Part shown: positions 8,757 to 18,081 of the stretch, piece after piece | Layout of the letters: each line of letters opens with the position of its first letter | How positions within the stretch are numbered: position 1 is the first letter of the stretch | Source: Chara braunii | Lineage: Eukaryota > Streptophyta > Charophyceae > Charales > Characeae | Assembly (NCBI GenBank): GCA_003427395.1 | Contig: BFEA01000005.1 | Location: 5,133,089-5,167,846 of the forward strand | Length of the DNA: 34,758 nt | Reading direction: 5' to 3' | Made by a program: the position numbers and the translations under genes | Notes under the pieces: generated by a model | The model's input: the letters and a program-made list of their open reading frames with translations, nothing else | The model's database searches: none | Told to the model about the DNA's origin: nothing

Positions 8757-9982
8757 TGTTCCAGCCAGCCAGCTATGATCTGAGCTGAGATACCTTCAGC
8801 AAGGTAAATCTTTTTCAGAATCTGGTTGACTGGTTTGAGGAACTGATCTAGGGGAATCCAATACGGATTCAGAGTTTTCAGTTTTTCCCCTGTTTCCTCA
8901 CCTAGCTGAATATTCATGAAGGCAAAATACACAGGCCTTGCAGGTACACAGGCCTTGCAGGAACACTTCCCCGAGGCCCAGTCGAAAGTGTAACGACTTA
9001 CCTTGGGCTCCAGCAAGACTCTAGCATAACAGACACCTTTCAAAATTTTCCCGACATGGCTTAAAATATCCAGTTCCGAAGGCTGGCCTTCGATTCTTAT
9101 ACAGGCCATATCCAGGATACCATCTGATGGAGAGAACGACAGTGCCAATGGCCCCTTCGGAGCAGGAACACAAATTAGAGTAAGAAGGTACTCCTCCGTT
9201 TTCCCCTTATCTGAGCATGAGGCAGTTACCATGGGCTGTGTTGTGGAGAGAGAGCAGACTGTTTTGCTTTTTGGCTTCCTCAGTGCCTTTCGTGCAACAG
9301 CTTCAGATCCAAAATCTGGGACTGACTCCCGGGACAACTTCACCGGTCCGGGAGACTTGGGACTCCTAGCAGAGGCATCGAGATCAATTCGTGACTTTTT
9401 CACCAGAGTCCCACAGGTTTTCCCTGAATAAACAGGGTTTTGTGGGCTTCCCTCCTCTGCATGATCCGACGCTGGACCCAAGGGAACTGAGAGGAGAGGA
9501 TCCACCTCAATAGTCCTAAGACTCTCAGAGGTTTGTGCAAAATCAACCAGAGCAGTGCCGGGTCCATCTGTGATTAACAGGATGGCTGCTTGCGTCTGAC
9601 CAGGCAGCAAGGTATCCATTGCCGAAAAGGCAGGGTCAGTCATTGCGAGGGGCGTGGGCTGCGTGGCTGATAATTTATTAACCCACGAAGTCCGAGGCTG
9701 CTCCCCCGCAGAGTAGATAAGGTTGACATGACTTGTAGTGAATGACTGTGTTGGTAGGGTGAAGTAGCCACCCAACGGATTGGGGGAACTAGGACTTGAA
9801 ACTGTCGTACGGTCGCAGGTCCCCGGTAGTGTATCCCCACTTATGGAGGGTACAGTTGCAAACAAGGGATTAGGAGCATTAGCTGCAGACAGGGAACCTA
9901 CAGTCCCGGGCTTCGAGTTCCCTGTATGTGCTGAAGGGCCGGGCCCGGAGGTCCGAATCCAAACCGCTCGTTGGCCACCGTC
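8723..9982 (-). CDS. Unidentified open frame, about 420 codons, no start visible
   Basis: A single minus-strand frame is open from after a TAA at 9983-9985 down to a stop at 8723. I do not recognise it. No ATG occurs in the first hundred or so codons, so this is an internal piece (an exon or a fragment of a mobile element), not a whole gene. The N-terminal half is rich in Ser, Pro, Thr and Gly. The C-terminal half is more globular: LLTLICVPAPKGPLALSF, RIEGQPSELDILSHVGKIL, ASGKCSCKACVPARPVYF (a Cys cluster) and a helical-looking LDQFLKPVNQILKKIYLAEG. The last dozen residues are read from element A integrase antisense, so the true C-terminus is cut off at about 8757. No catalytic motif was seen. 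Confidence 0.4.
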   Translation of the reverse strand, partial: DGGQRAVWIRTSGPGPSAHTGNSKPGTVGSLSAANAPNPLFATVPSISGDTLPGTCDRTTVSSPSSPNPLGGYFTLPTQSFTTSHVNLIYSAGEQPRTSWVNKLSATQPTPLAMTDPAFSAMDTLLPGQTQAAILLITDGPGTALVDFAQTSESLRTIEVDPLLSVPLGPASDHAEEGSPQNPVYSGKTCGTLVKKSRIDLDASARSPKSPGPVKLSRESVPDFGSEAVARKALRKPKSKTVCSLSTTQPMVTASCSDKGKTEEYLLTLICVPAPKGPLALSFSPSDGILDMACIRIEGQPSELDILSHVGKILKGVCYARVLLEPKVSRYTFDWASGKCSCKACVPARPVYFAFMNIQLGEETGEKLKTLNPYWIPLDQFLKPVNQILKKIYLAEGISAQIIAGWLEHACMSSHRQAC

Positions 9983-10003
9983 TTAACCCGAAAACAAGGA
10001 TAC

Positions 10004-10058
10004 GTACCTTGTATACGAATACAAGGTACGGGGTACCTTGCATTCGAATACAAGGTAC
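10004..10058. repeat. Two tandem 26-bp palindromes (hairpins)
   Basis: GTACCTTGTAT-ACGA-ATACAAGGTAC at 10004-10029 is a perfect 11-bp inverted repeat with a 4-base loop. A second copy, GTACCTTGCAT-TCGA-ATACAAGGTAC, lies at 10033-10058 with one stem mismatch. A third half-unit (CACCTTGTA) follows at about 10060. The unit spacing is 29 bases. Confidence 0.93.
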
Positions 10059-10107
10059 GCACCTTGTAGAACAAATTTTAGGGTGCAACTTTCCTAAGGC
10101 AAGGGCG

Positions 10108-10172
10108 GGGGGGGGGGAAGTGTATAGTAAATATTGGTACTAATATCACGAATAGGACGGGGCTGCAGCGTG

Positions 10173-10210
<38 letters not shown>
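10108..10210. repeat. Poly(G) and long poly(T) tracts
   Basis: A G-run lies at about 10108-10118 and a 34-base T-run at 10177-10210. Read on the minus strand, the T-run is a poly(A) tract and could be the tail of a retroposon lying at higher coordinates. No target-site duplication was identified, so this is only a possibility. Confidence 0.8.
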
Positions 10211-10214
<4 letters not shown>

Positions 10215-10276
10215 ACACATTGACTGCACTGTGAGAGTGCTCAGGATCTGGCATGCATTCCAACGTTACGGAGGTC

Positions 10277-10711
10277 TGTAGGTGAGTCGCAGGCCCAACT
10301 GCATTGAGTCGGCAGTGCAACCTCATGCAGTCGAAGTTGCCAGTCCCAGTCCTACCGAGTTCGGTCAAGCAAGTACCGTGTGGGACTGTGCACACCCAGG
10401 GCCTGGTGGAAAGGGGCAGACCAGCGGCAAACAGAAGTATAAATCAAGAGCAGCGCCCAACAATTCATTCATTCGCTGCGTAAGCCATGCCGAAGCGCTG
10501 CTACAGCNTCTTGTGCAAAGGTGGTCTGCAGGTTGCCCGAAGACAAAGTGGGCTGAAGGAGCTAGAGTGCTCATAGTGGTAGTGACAAGCGGCCATAGCC
10601 GCCGTAGGTTAGAGATAGCTGAGTGTGTGTGTGTGGGATACAGAGTGAGTGTGCGTGGAGTATTCAGGGTGATCCAGAGTTGAGTGCGGGCGAACAGTGG
10701 TGTTGAACGCA
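10277..10711 (+). repeat. LTR-like dispersed repeat, copy 1
   Basis: This 435-base segment starts TGTAGGTGAG and ends GTTGAACGCA, so it has the TG...CA termini of an LTR. It recurs at 20485-20918 with about a dozen differences (roughly 97 percent identical by eye). A TATA box (TATAAAT, 10438-10444) lies near the middle, as expected for the U3 promoter of an LTR. One undetermined base is at 10507. No 5-bp target duplication flanks it. It is followed by a CT microsatellite region rather than a primer-binding site, so it is a solo or truncated LTR, or another kind of dispersed repeat. Confidence 0.7.
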
Positions 10712-10823
10712 AAGGAGAGAGGAATCCTTTGTTCACCTTCCTCTCTCCTTTGTGGTAACCCTCTGTCCGAGCTTCGGGGCTATGGCCGCTTTCTCGCTTG
10801 GTCCGCACAACAATCTTGTATCG

Positions 10824-10826
<3 letters not shown>

Positions 10827-10900
<74 letters not shown>

Positions 10901-10969
10901 GTCTTCTTTGCAGGTACGCTCCACTTTCCTCCACAGCGCAGCTATGGCGGACCTTCCTCCTCACTGGCG
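10827..10969 (+). repeat. 143-bp block: (CT)33 plus unique tail, inverted copy at 13329
   Basis: A 66-base CT run (10827-10892) is followed by 77 bases beginning CTTCG-type sequence and containing TTTGCAGGTACGCTCC and AGCTATGGCGG. The reverse complement occurs at 13329-13471 with a single base difference (AGCGCAG here, AGTGCAG there). Both blocks are exactly 143 bases, including identical microsatellite lengths. Confidence 0.93.
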
Positions 10970-10985
10970 TGACGAACCACTTTCT

Positions 10986-13300
10986 GTGCGGCGCGACTTT
11001 CTGCGCGATGACAATGAGGGGTCCTAAGATGGGAAGGATGGGCCGATTACGGGAGATCGGGATCGAAGGGAAAATTGCATCGGTGTCCTCGCTTCTTCGT
11101 CTCTTTTTTTTTACGTCACTTCAGTCCCGGGATGGACGATTGAGTGGATGGCGCGCCGACAGTGGCACGATTAATAATGTTTGACATCGCTTCTTTCTTG
11201 TTCTGTTGTCGGGTTTTTGGCGCGGTGATCGCAGGGGAAGTTTTGCTTCTCTTTGAATTTCCTTTTCGAATCTTGTCGAGCCTTCGACGACTCTCGGAAT
11301 TTCGAACCTTCTTTTCGGATTTTGTGCTTTAATAAGTCCTTTTTGCATTTTTGCATAGATAGGAATTTAGGAATTCAGAATTTCTTTTGCCACGCGGTGC
11401 TTTTCGCTCGCGCGTTTCTTTTTGCGGCTGCAACGGAGCTTTGATTAGTCGGCGCTCTTAATCTTGCGTGTAACTATTATTTTGGGCAGGGCGCCCTTGT
11501 AACTGTACCTTTCTTCTTGAGCTTCGTCTTTCCCGCCCTCTCTCTCTTCTTTCCTGTGTCTAGTCGGCCCGCGGGCTGCATGATCGATCGATGCATGGAG
11601 AGTGGCTACGTCCCCCACGCCGCGATCTGGCCATGCAGAACGTAGGCACTCCCTCCCCTTCTTTCCTTCTAAGTCCTTGCAATTCCGTGTTCTTCGCGCA
11701 TGCATGCACGCTATAAATTTCGGCTGCGCGATTAGATAGCTCTCTTAAACGGTTGTTGGAAGCTCGGGGTAGCGCGATCAGTGAGGGTCGGCTCACGAGC
11801 GAAATAAGAGGTGAGTTGAAGTGGGAGTTGGGCGACCCGACGAGCTGGTGCCGAATGTGCGGGATTGACGCATGGGGCTACGACGGACTGTAGCGCACAG
11901 GCGAATCCGACGGGCACAGGAGGACTAAGCGGGGTGATAATTTCGTGGGTTGGTGCGAGACGACGGACTGTCCGCATCAGAGAGAGAGAGAGAGAGGAAG
12001 AGAGCGAAGGATGATGGACGTGGAGTTGTAATTTTCTTTGTCTTTTCCTTTATTTTTGTATATAAGTTTTGATTTCGGCTCGGGCTATTCACCCTTATTT
12101 CCCTTCGGCATCTTTGTCTCACTATTGGCCCTTGTATGATGTCTCATTCAGTCTCGGTCCTTCCCCTTTTTGTGTGTATGGGATGAACGAGTTCTGATGC
12201 AATGATATGTTTGTCCTTTTGTCTAGTCATCATCATTGCTTGTCACTTTGATTTGCTGTCGTCACGATATGAGTTAATGTTGTTGCGGTGTCTGATGTAT
12301 GCGATGTCATTTTGCATGGTCATAAATGATTGTTTGCGGAATCACTGAATGATTAGATGATTGGGTGGTTATCTAGGCCACGTGGCGATTTTGCATGTAA
12401 AACTGGAACCCCACTTTCGTATGCGATCGAACACCTCGTATGCGCACGTGTAAGCGCGATCTGATCAACGCGCCCTACACGTGTCCATACGCGGCCGATT
12501 CGCGATCGCCGACGATCTTGACACCTCCAGTATCTGGGTAAGAGTGGAATTTCCTCCTCATTAAACTCTAGTGCTCCACCGGAATGATAAGATGTCGTGC
12601 ATCGCGGACCGGGGATACTTAGAACACTGGGAGGAAGAACACCTTAGGCGGAGATATCCGGAATTTCCCTGTCTAACCGAGAACCGACTGTCCCAGGGAC
12701 TTTCGTCGCTCCATAACCAGTGACCCGAGGTGTCCCGACTACCCGACTACTTATAACACGCAATATTTTATATCCCCCGGCTTCGTCGTTATCGCCACAA
12801 ATTTCCCTCCCTTCCATCTTCTCCTCCCCTACCACCAACTCACAGTAGTACCGCGAAGTTCCATAGCCCCGTATTGGCCCCACACGCCGTGCAGAACTTG
12901 CAGACGACGCGGCAACCGCCGAGCCTCTGGAATTACGGGGCCTAACAATAACACGCGCTACCAATCGCCACACGTCCACACCCGGAGGCCCGGCCCATAG
13001 GAGTCGTAACCATCACAAGCCGACCTCTCCCGAACCACTGTCACTAGAACGGGCGGATCGGACGGCCGGAGATGCACCGCGCATACCATCTGCCTTATGA
13101 TGCACAACATCGACTGACATCAAACCGAGCGCAACCCGTCCCTTAGCCTGAAACCATGCCACATGAGATCTCAGTTTTGACCTGGGACTCCACCCCCACT
13201 TTCCCAAAAATCCTTGGCACACCCCTTTTTGCACTTCTAGGCCCACATCCCACTCCGATCTGGAAGTCGCGCCGGGTGTGAGGTTGGGCGTCACAACACG
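10986..13300. other. 2.3 kb without a recognisable gene; possible promoter
   Basis: No coding motif is visible on either strand; open frames are short and unlike known proteins. T-rich text with TTCGA-type motifs occupies 11200-11350. A TATA-like box (GCTATAAATTTC, about 11710) lies upstream of a purine-ended CAGT-poor stretch with a possible splice donor (AAGAG|GTGAGT, about 11810), so a host promoter and first exon is conceivable, but nothing confirms transcription. A second TATA-like site (TGTATATAAG) is near 12056. Confidence 0.4.
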
Positions 13301-13328
13301 CGCCAGTTGGGCGCCATAGCTGGAGCTG

Positions 13329-13397
13329 CGCCAGTGAGGAGGAAGGTCCGCCATAGCTGCACTGTGGAGGAAAGTGGAGCGTACCTGCAAAGAAGAC

Positions 13398-13471
<74 letters not shown>
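13329..13471 (-). repeat. Inverted copy of the 143-bp CT block, abutting the gap
   Basis: Reverse complement of 10827-10969 with one mismatch. The AG run 13406-13471 ends exactly where the undetermined bases begin at 13472. Outside the block, sequence diverges at once (at 13328 and at 10970). Confidence 0.93.
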
Positions 13472-13756
13472 NNNNNNNNNNNNNNNNNNNNNNNNNNNNN
13501 NNNNNNNNNNNNNNNNNNNNNNNNNNNNNNNNNNNNNNNNNNNNNNNNNNNNNNNNNNNNNNNNNNNNNNNNNNNNNNNNNNNNNNNNNNNNNNNNNNNN
13601 NNNNNNNNNNNNNNNNNNNNNNNNNNNNNNNNNNNNNNNNNNNNNNNNNNNNNNNNNNNNNNNNNNNNNNNNNNNNNNNNNNNNNNNNNNNNNNNNNNNN
13701 NNNNNNNNNNNNNNNNNNNNNNNNNNNNNNNNNNNNNNNNNNNNNNNNNNNNNNNN
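13472..13756. other. Assembly gap (285 N)
   Basis: Undetermined bases follow an AG microsatellite directly. The gap is probably caused by the repeat. Open frames running through it carry no information. Confidence 0.99.
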
Positions 13757-13809
13757 GGATAAGGAGGGTTGGTGAGGAAGAAAGGGATCGGCAGCCATAG
13801 CCAAATCGA

Positions 13810-13980
13810 GGGTTGACCAAGGCATTGACCGGACGGTTTACCAACGTTGACCAAGATTTTGATCGGAGAGTTGACCGGCGGGTTGTCGGGCATTGACCAA
13901 GGCGTTGACCGACGAGTTGACCAAGCGTTGACCAGCGTTGACCGAGGTTGTTGACCACGAAATTGACCAAGCCGGAGTTG
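13810..13980 (+). repeat. TTGACC-rich degenerate tandem block
   Basis: Eleven exact TTGACC motifs, plus variants such as TTTACC and TTGATC, occur within about 170 bases, with irregular spacing of roughly 9 to 30 bases and recurring contexts such as GTTGACCAAG and CATTGACC. It looks like a degenerate short-period tandem repeat. TTGAC[CT] is also the WRKY W-box core, but no gene follows that it could regulate. Confidence 0.85.
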
Positions 13981-14309
13981 GTATATTCTTGCCAAGCCTT
14001 CAGCCTATCTCCTCGCCCTATGGATGTGCACTCACCCCATGGTACTTGTCGAGTCTGTCTGTCTCTTCTTTCTGCATTGAGTCTCTTTCGTCTAGGTGAT
14101 AGGAACTCTGTGAATGAGGTCATTGAGCTTTGTTGACCAAACCCGCATGGGCTGAGTAGGGCTAAAGGCTGTGTCTGACGACTCGGCTGACCCAGAGGAC
14201 ACGAACCCTCCCAAGGACTGGTACAGACCGACGGGCTGCTCGGTGTGGCACAGTGGGCCCAAAATCCGAGCTGTGGGCTGCACAACAAGTTGTCTATGTC
14301 TTGAGAGGA

Positions 14310-14420
14310 CTTGCTGATCGCGTCATCCTGTTTGCGACGTTAAATAATTCCTGAGGAGTTATGGGGGATCCCCTTAAATGCCCCCTGATCAGCAATAAGT
14401 CCTGTAGTGACAACCTTAGT
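14310..14420 (+). repeat. 5' segment shared with element A (LTR or leader remnant)
   Basis: Contains TTAAATAATTCCTGAGGA at about 14340 with surrounding similarity to 2195-2315. It probably marks the end of the 5' LTR or the start of the leader of element B. No clear primer-binding site was found between it and the gag start at 14567. Confidence 0.6.
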
Positions 14421-14566
14421 TTAGGTCTAGGCTAGAGACCATAGTTGATTGGATCTTACTAAGATTTTGTGGTCCTTGCATTGAGTTTGTCCTAAGTTAA
14501 GTCAGTCAGGGGTGTGAGTCTAAGTGGTGAGGAGTGGAACTGATTCTTGGTTGTGCACCTGTCACC

Positions 14567-16110
14567 ATGGTTGACCTACGTAGTGGAAAGAGTACCACCC
14601 CTTACACGAAAGCTCAGGAAGAGCAAGTTTACCACCCCTTACACGAAAGCTCAGGAAGAGCAAGTTTACCACCCCTTACACGAAAGCTCAGGAAGAGCAA
14701 GTTGCCGCCGTATTGCAAGAGAGAAAAGAGAAAGAGACCAAGGAGTTAATTAAACAGGCCAAAAAGTTGTCCCTACAAGAGGAGCAGGCGGTGAAAAGGA
14801 AGAAGTTGGAGGAAGAGATGGAGAGATTGAAGGAGGAGCAAAAAAAGATGAAAGTTGTAGAAGAGGAAGAGATAGAAGAAGAGGAGGCAAAGGAAGAGCC
14901 CTTGTTCAGAAGAGGTGCAGGGCAGAGAGGAGAATCAAGTGGCACAAAGGAGGATTCATGCATGGAGAAAAATATTTCTGAGTGGGTAGCAAATTTGTCT
15001 CTGGGAGATGAGGAAAAAGCCATGTTGTATTTTCCCCCGGAGGAGAAGGAAGCAGTTATAAGGGAGTGGGAGGCAGAAAAAGACCCCTTGAGACGCTAGA
15101 CTATAGAGGAGGAGAAGAAGTTACAGTGGAAATTGCGTCTCACTAGGGAGAGGAAGAGGAGGATGGATGAGGCGAGCAAAATGACGAGGGAGTTGGAGGT
15201 GATAGGGGCGCAGAGGAAGGAGATTCAGGCGCAAGCAGACATATAGGGAAAATTAGATGCTATTTCAAGAAACATAGAACTCCTAGCTAGAGCTTGGGAC
15301 GAGCAAAATCAGTTTGCTAGAGCCCAGGATATTGCCTTACACTCCATTCGCCTGGGATTTAGGGATTTTGCACGCAAAATGATGCTGCATATACGTGCAG
15401 AGATGCAAGCGAGGATAGAGGGCACAAAGAAGTTCTGCACAGGCACCATTGAGGGCGCAAAGCTGGCCGTGCCAAAGGAAGAAGAGGTACGCCTCCGTAG
15501 AGAGCCCGTAAAGATCAAGTTTCCTGAACCCTACAGTGGGAAGAAGGAAAAAAACTTCGATAACTGGGAGGTGAGTATCAACACGTACGTTTATTTACAG
15601 CATATCGCCTAAGGAACAAGTCCTCAATGCCTTCCAGGCTCTCAAAGACAAAGCAGCCAGCGCCAGATCCCTCACTCGCACTGCACAGTGCGAAATGGTA
15701 GCCTATTCTAAAATCACTCCTCCCCCTGAATTCGTTAAGTTATTGAAGGAACAATTTGCAGATGTCAGTCTTACGCCTCAGACAAGCTGCAAACTATCCA
15801 CTCACGCCAATGGAGGAGTGCAAGGGCACTCACGGGCGTTATGGATGAGCTAGTAGTCGTCCCAGACCACGGGGTCACTGAGACCCAGTTGGTCAACCTC
15901 TTTTACCGCGCCTTGCCAGAGCCCTTGTGGGGGCACTTCTTCGAAAAGAGCCGACAACCCACCATGACATATGATACATTGAGTAGAGAGGTGGTACTGT
16001 TTGAGGCACAGTCCATGCCAGTTTCCACTTTCTGGCACAAGGACTTAGACAAGAGCAAAAAGTGGAAGGGTTGTACCATCTCAAGTCAAGTTAGGGCCAA
16101 GGATCATTGA
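14567..16110 (+). pseudogene. Element B gag, broken
   Basis: The ATG at 14567 (in CACCATGG context) opens MVDLRSGKSTTPYT. A triplicated 37-bp unit then shifts the frame. The main frame from 14713 is a long charged coiled-coil-like region rich in Glu, Lys and Gln (QEEQAVKRKKLEEEMERLKE), ending in TAG at 15097-15099; it goes on after a second TAG at about 15244 to FPEPYSGKKEKNFDNWEVSI, a typical start of the gag capsid domain. A further shift near 15610 leads to FVKLLKEQFADV, and 15841-16110 holds LVNLFYRALPEPLWGHF, the capsid C-terminal block. Gag would form the particle. Confidence 0.8.
14594..14702 (+). repeat. 37-bp unit tandemly triplicated near the gag start
   Basis: The unit beginning ACCACCCCTTACACGAAAGC starts at 14594, 14631 and 14668 with no visible substitutions between copies over the shared part. 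Two extra units add 74 bases, which shifts frame 2 (from ATG 14567) into frame 1, exactly the frame of the long gag frame at 14713. The lack of divergence suggests a recent event. Confidence 0.95.
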
Positions 16111-16600
16111 TCCTTACTTTGGGTGAGGGTGGTATGGATGAGGTCCCGTATAGCCAGATTGAGTGGGGCCTGGAGAAGGAGGACAGTAGTGGCCGTCAAG
16201 GGAGGACTTACGCTGCTGCCGCGGCTAGAGGGAGGCCGCAAGGAAGAGGAGGAAGCCAGGGCCAAGGGGGCCAAGCCTCAGGTGGCCGAGGACATGGCGC
16301 TCAGGGGGTTGGCAGCAGGGGAAACCACCAAGAGGGAGGTAGGGGTCAAGGTCCCCCGCCAAACTGCTCTCGATCTTATCGGTCATCTCCAAGGCGAAGT
16401 GGATGGCACCTTGGCTTGCCACAAGGCAGGCCATGGGAAGATTTGAGCTTGGACCAGTCCGTATGGCAGCGACGTGTAGACCAGGATCAGTGCATTTATT
16501 GCGGTGATCCTAGCCAAAGTATAGAGAAGCCCGGTATGCTGCACAAGCAGCAAAAGGCAACCGCCGGTAGGGGTTGCAACTGCCCTTACCCCTAGGCAAT
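16111..16600 (+). pseudogene. Element B nucleocapsid region with degenerate zinc knuckle
   Basis: The frame 16107-16595 is rich in Gly, Gln and Arg (RGRPQGRGGSQGQGGQ), as is usual before a nucleocapsid knuckle. The knuckle itself reads CIYCGDPSQSIEKPGM: the first two Cys and the Gly are present but the His and last Cys are lost. The preceding WQRRVDQDQ matches the WRDRVARGT that precedes the A1 knuckle. Confidence 0.65.
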
Positions 16601-16734
16601 GTGGAGAAGAGTGTGCGCACCACAGAGGAACTCCCAAACCACATGAGCCTACGACAGAGGTTGCTGGCCAGTACCTAGATAGCTGTCCAGAGACTGCTTG
16701 TGTTAGAGTCTCTCTAGGTACTTCCCTCACAGGC

Positions 16735-18081
16735 GTGGCTGAAGAATTGAAGGAGAGGATGCCTGCCTGGGCCAAGATGAAGAAGGATGCGAAAGGACTA
16801 GTTTTAGTAGATGTAGAGATTTTCAGAGGTAGAGTAGGGGCCCTTATAAACATTGGGGCCACCCGCAGCTATATCAGTAGAAAAGCGCTGCAGAAGTTGA
16901 AGCTGAGTTTGAAGGTCCAAAAGTTAGAAGACCCTATAGTCAGTATCCTCGCAGACAATCGCACTATGCGAGTTGAGGATTACGTCGAGGGAGTCCAGAC
17001 GTACTTTCGCCTAGAAAAAGATGGGAAGGTGGAGAAAGGTCTCCATTCCCCGACTCTCCTCGTAGAGGATAGCCTTCCTTTCGATATAGTCCTAGGAATG
17101 GACTGGGGAGAGGCAGCAGGGGTCACACTGCATTTGAGAGAGCATGAGTGTAGGCTCCCTAGTCCTGCAGGTGAAGTTAAGACTACTCGCCTGTTTCATG
17201 TGTCAGGAGTAGACAACACTCTGGCACATTGCTGTCTCAGTTCTCCCGCATTTGTGCGTTTAGTGAAGAAGGAGCAGTTAGAAGAGCGGGTATTTGTAGC
17301 CTATGTAAGGCCGTTCACTGAGCCGAAGGAAGAGAGACCCATAGACCCTGCTATTGCCAACCTGCTGGAGGAGTTTACAGACTTAGTTAAGCCGCCTACA
17401 GGAGTAGTGTCGCGGCCAATCCAACATCGTATAGAGATAGAGCCTGGAAGTAGGACTACTAAGGGTGTTGTGTATAGGATGTCCCTTAGGGAGTTAGAGG
17501 AGTTGCGTACGCAGTTAGTCGAGCTCCTTGAAAAGGGTTGGATTAGGCCCAGTTCATCTCCATTTGGAGCACCTATTCTTTTTGTCCCCAAGAAGGAGGG
17601 GGAACTCAGAATGTGTATCGACTATAGGGGTCTTAATGCGATCACAGTGAAGAATGCAGAACTGCTGGCCCGTATAGATGATCTGTTGGATCGGGTGCAG
17701 GGCTGCAAATATTTCTCAAAGATAGATTTGAAGTCCGACTATCAGCAGATAGAGGTTCATCTTGATGATCAGTATAAGACAACATTCTTGACTAGATATG
17801 GGCCTTACGAGTTTATGGTCATGCCCTTTGAACTAACCAATGCGCCAGCCACATTCCAACGTTGTATGAATGATCTGCTTAGGCCGTGGTTAGATAGATT
17901 CGTGGTAGTGTATTTAGACAATATTCTAGTCTTTAGCAAGACCCTCCAGGAGCATGAGGGTCATATGAGGCAGATCTTGGAGAAGCTTAGAGAAGCTAAC
18001 TTCAAGATCAACGCAAAGAAGTGTGAATGGGCCAAGACCCAAGTTTTGTACTTAGGCCACGTCTTAGAGGAGACGACATAA
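16735..18081 (+). pseudogene. Element B protease-RT, long open frame with altered catalytic residues
   Basis: One frame of about 448 codons has two domains. Protease: ALINIGATRSYISRKAL (residues about 37-53) followed by SLPFDIVLGMDWG; the catalytic triplet D-[ST]-G is here N-I-G (16849-16857). RT from about residue 240: [91 protein letters not shown] and FVVVYLDNILVFSK. The YxDD motif is YLDN (17911-17922), losing the second Asp. Translation ends shortly after YLGHVLEE; the connection continues in other frames to 18300. The frame is open, but the substitutions predict inactive enzymes. Confidence 0.9.

Noticed and set aside
10733-11027. Open frames with SLSLSL and EREREREs through the CT/AG repeats
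   Set aside because: They only translate dinucleotide repeats; any frame is open there.
12644-12979. 111-codon minus-strand frame
   Set aside because: No motif, no supporting context and composition similar to the surrounding non-coding DNA.
13013-14288. Long frames across the undetermined bases
   Set aside because: Their length is due to the 285 N and the microsatellite; nothing is known of the gap content.
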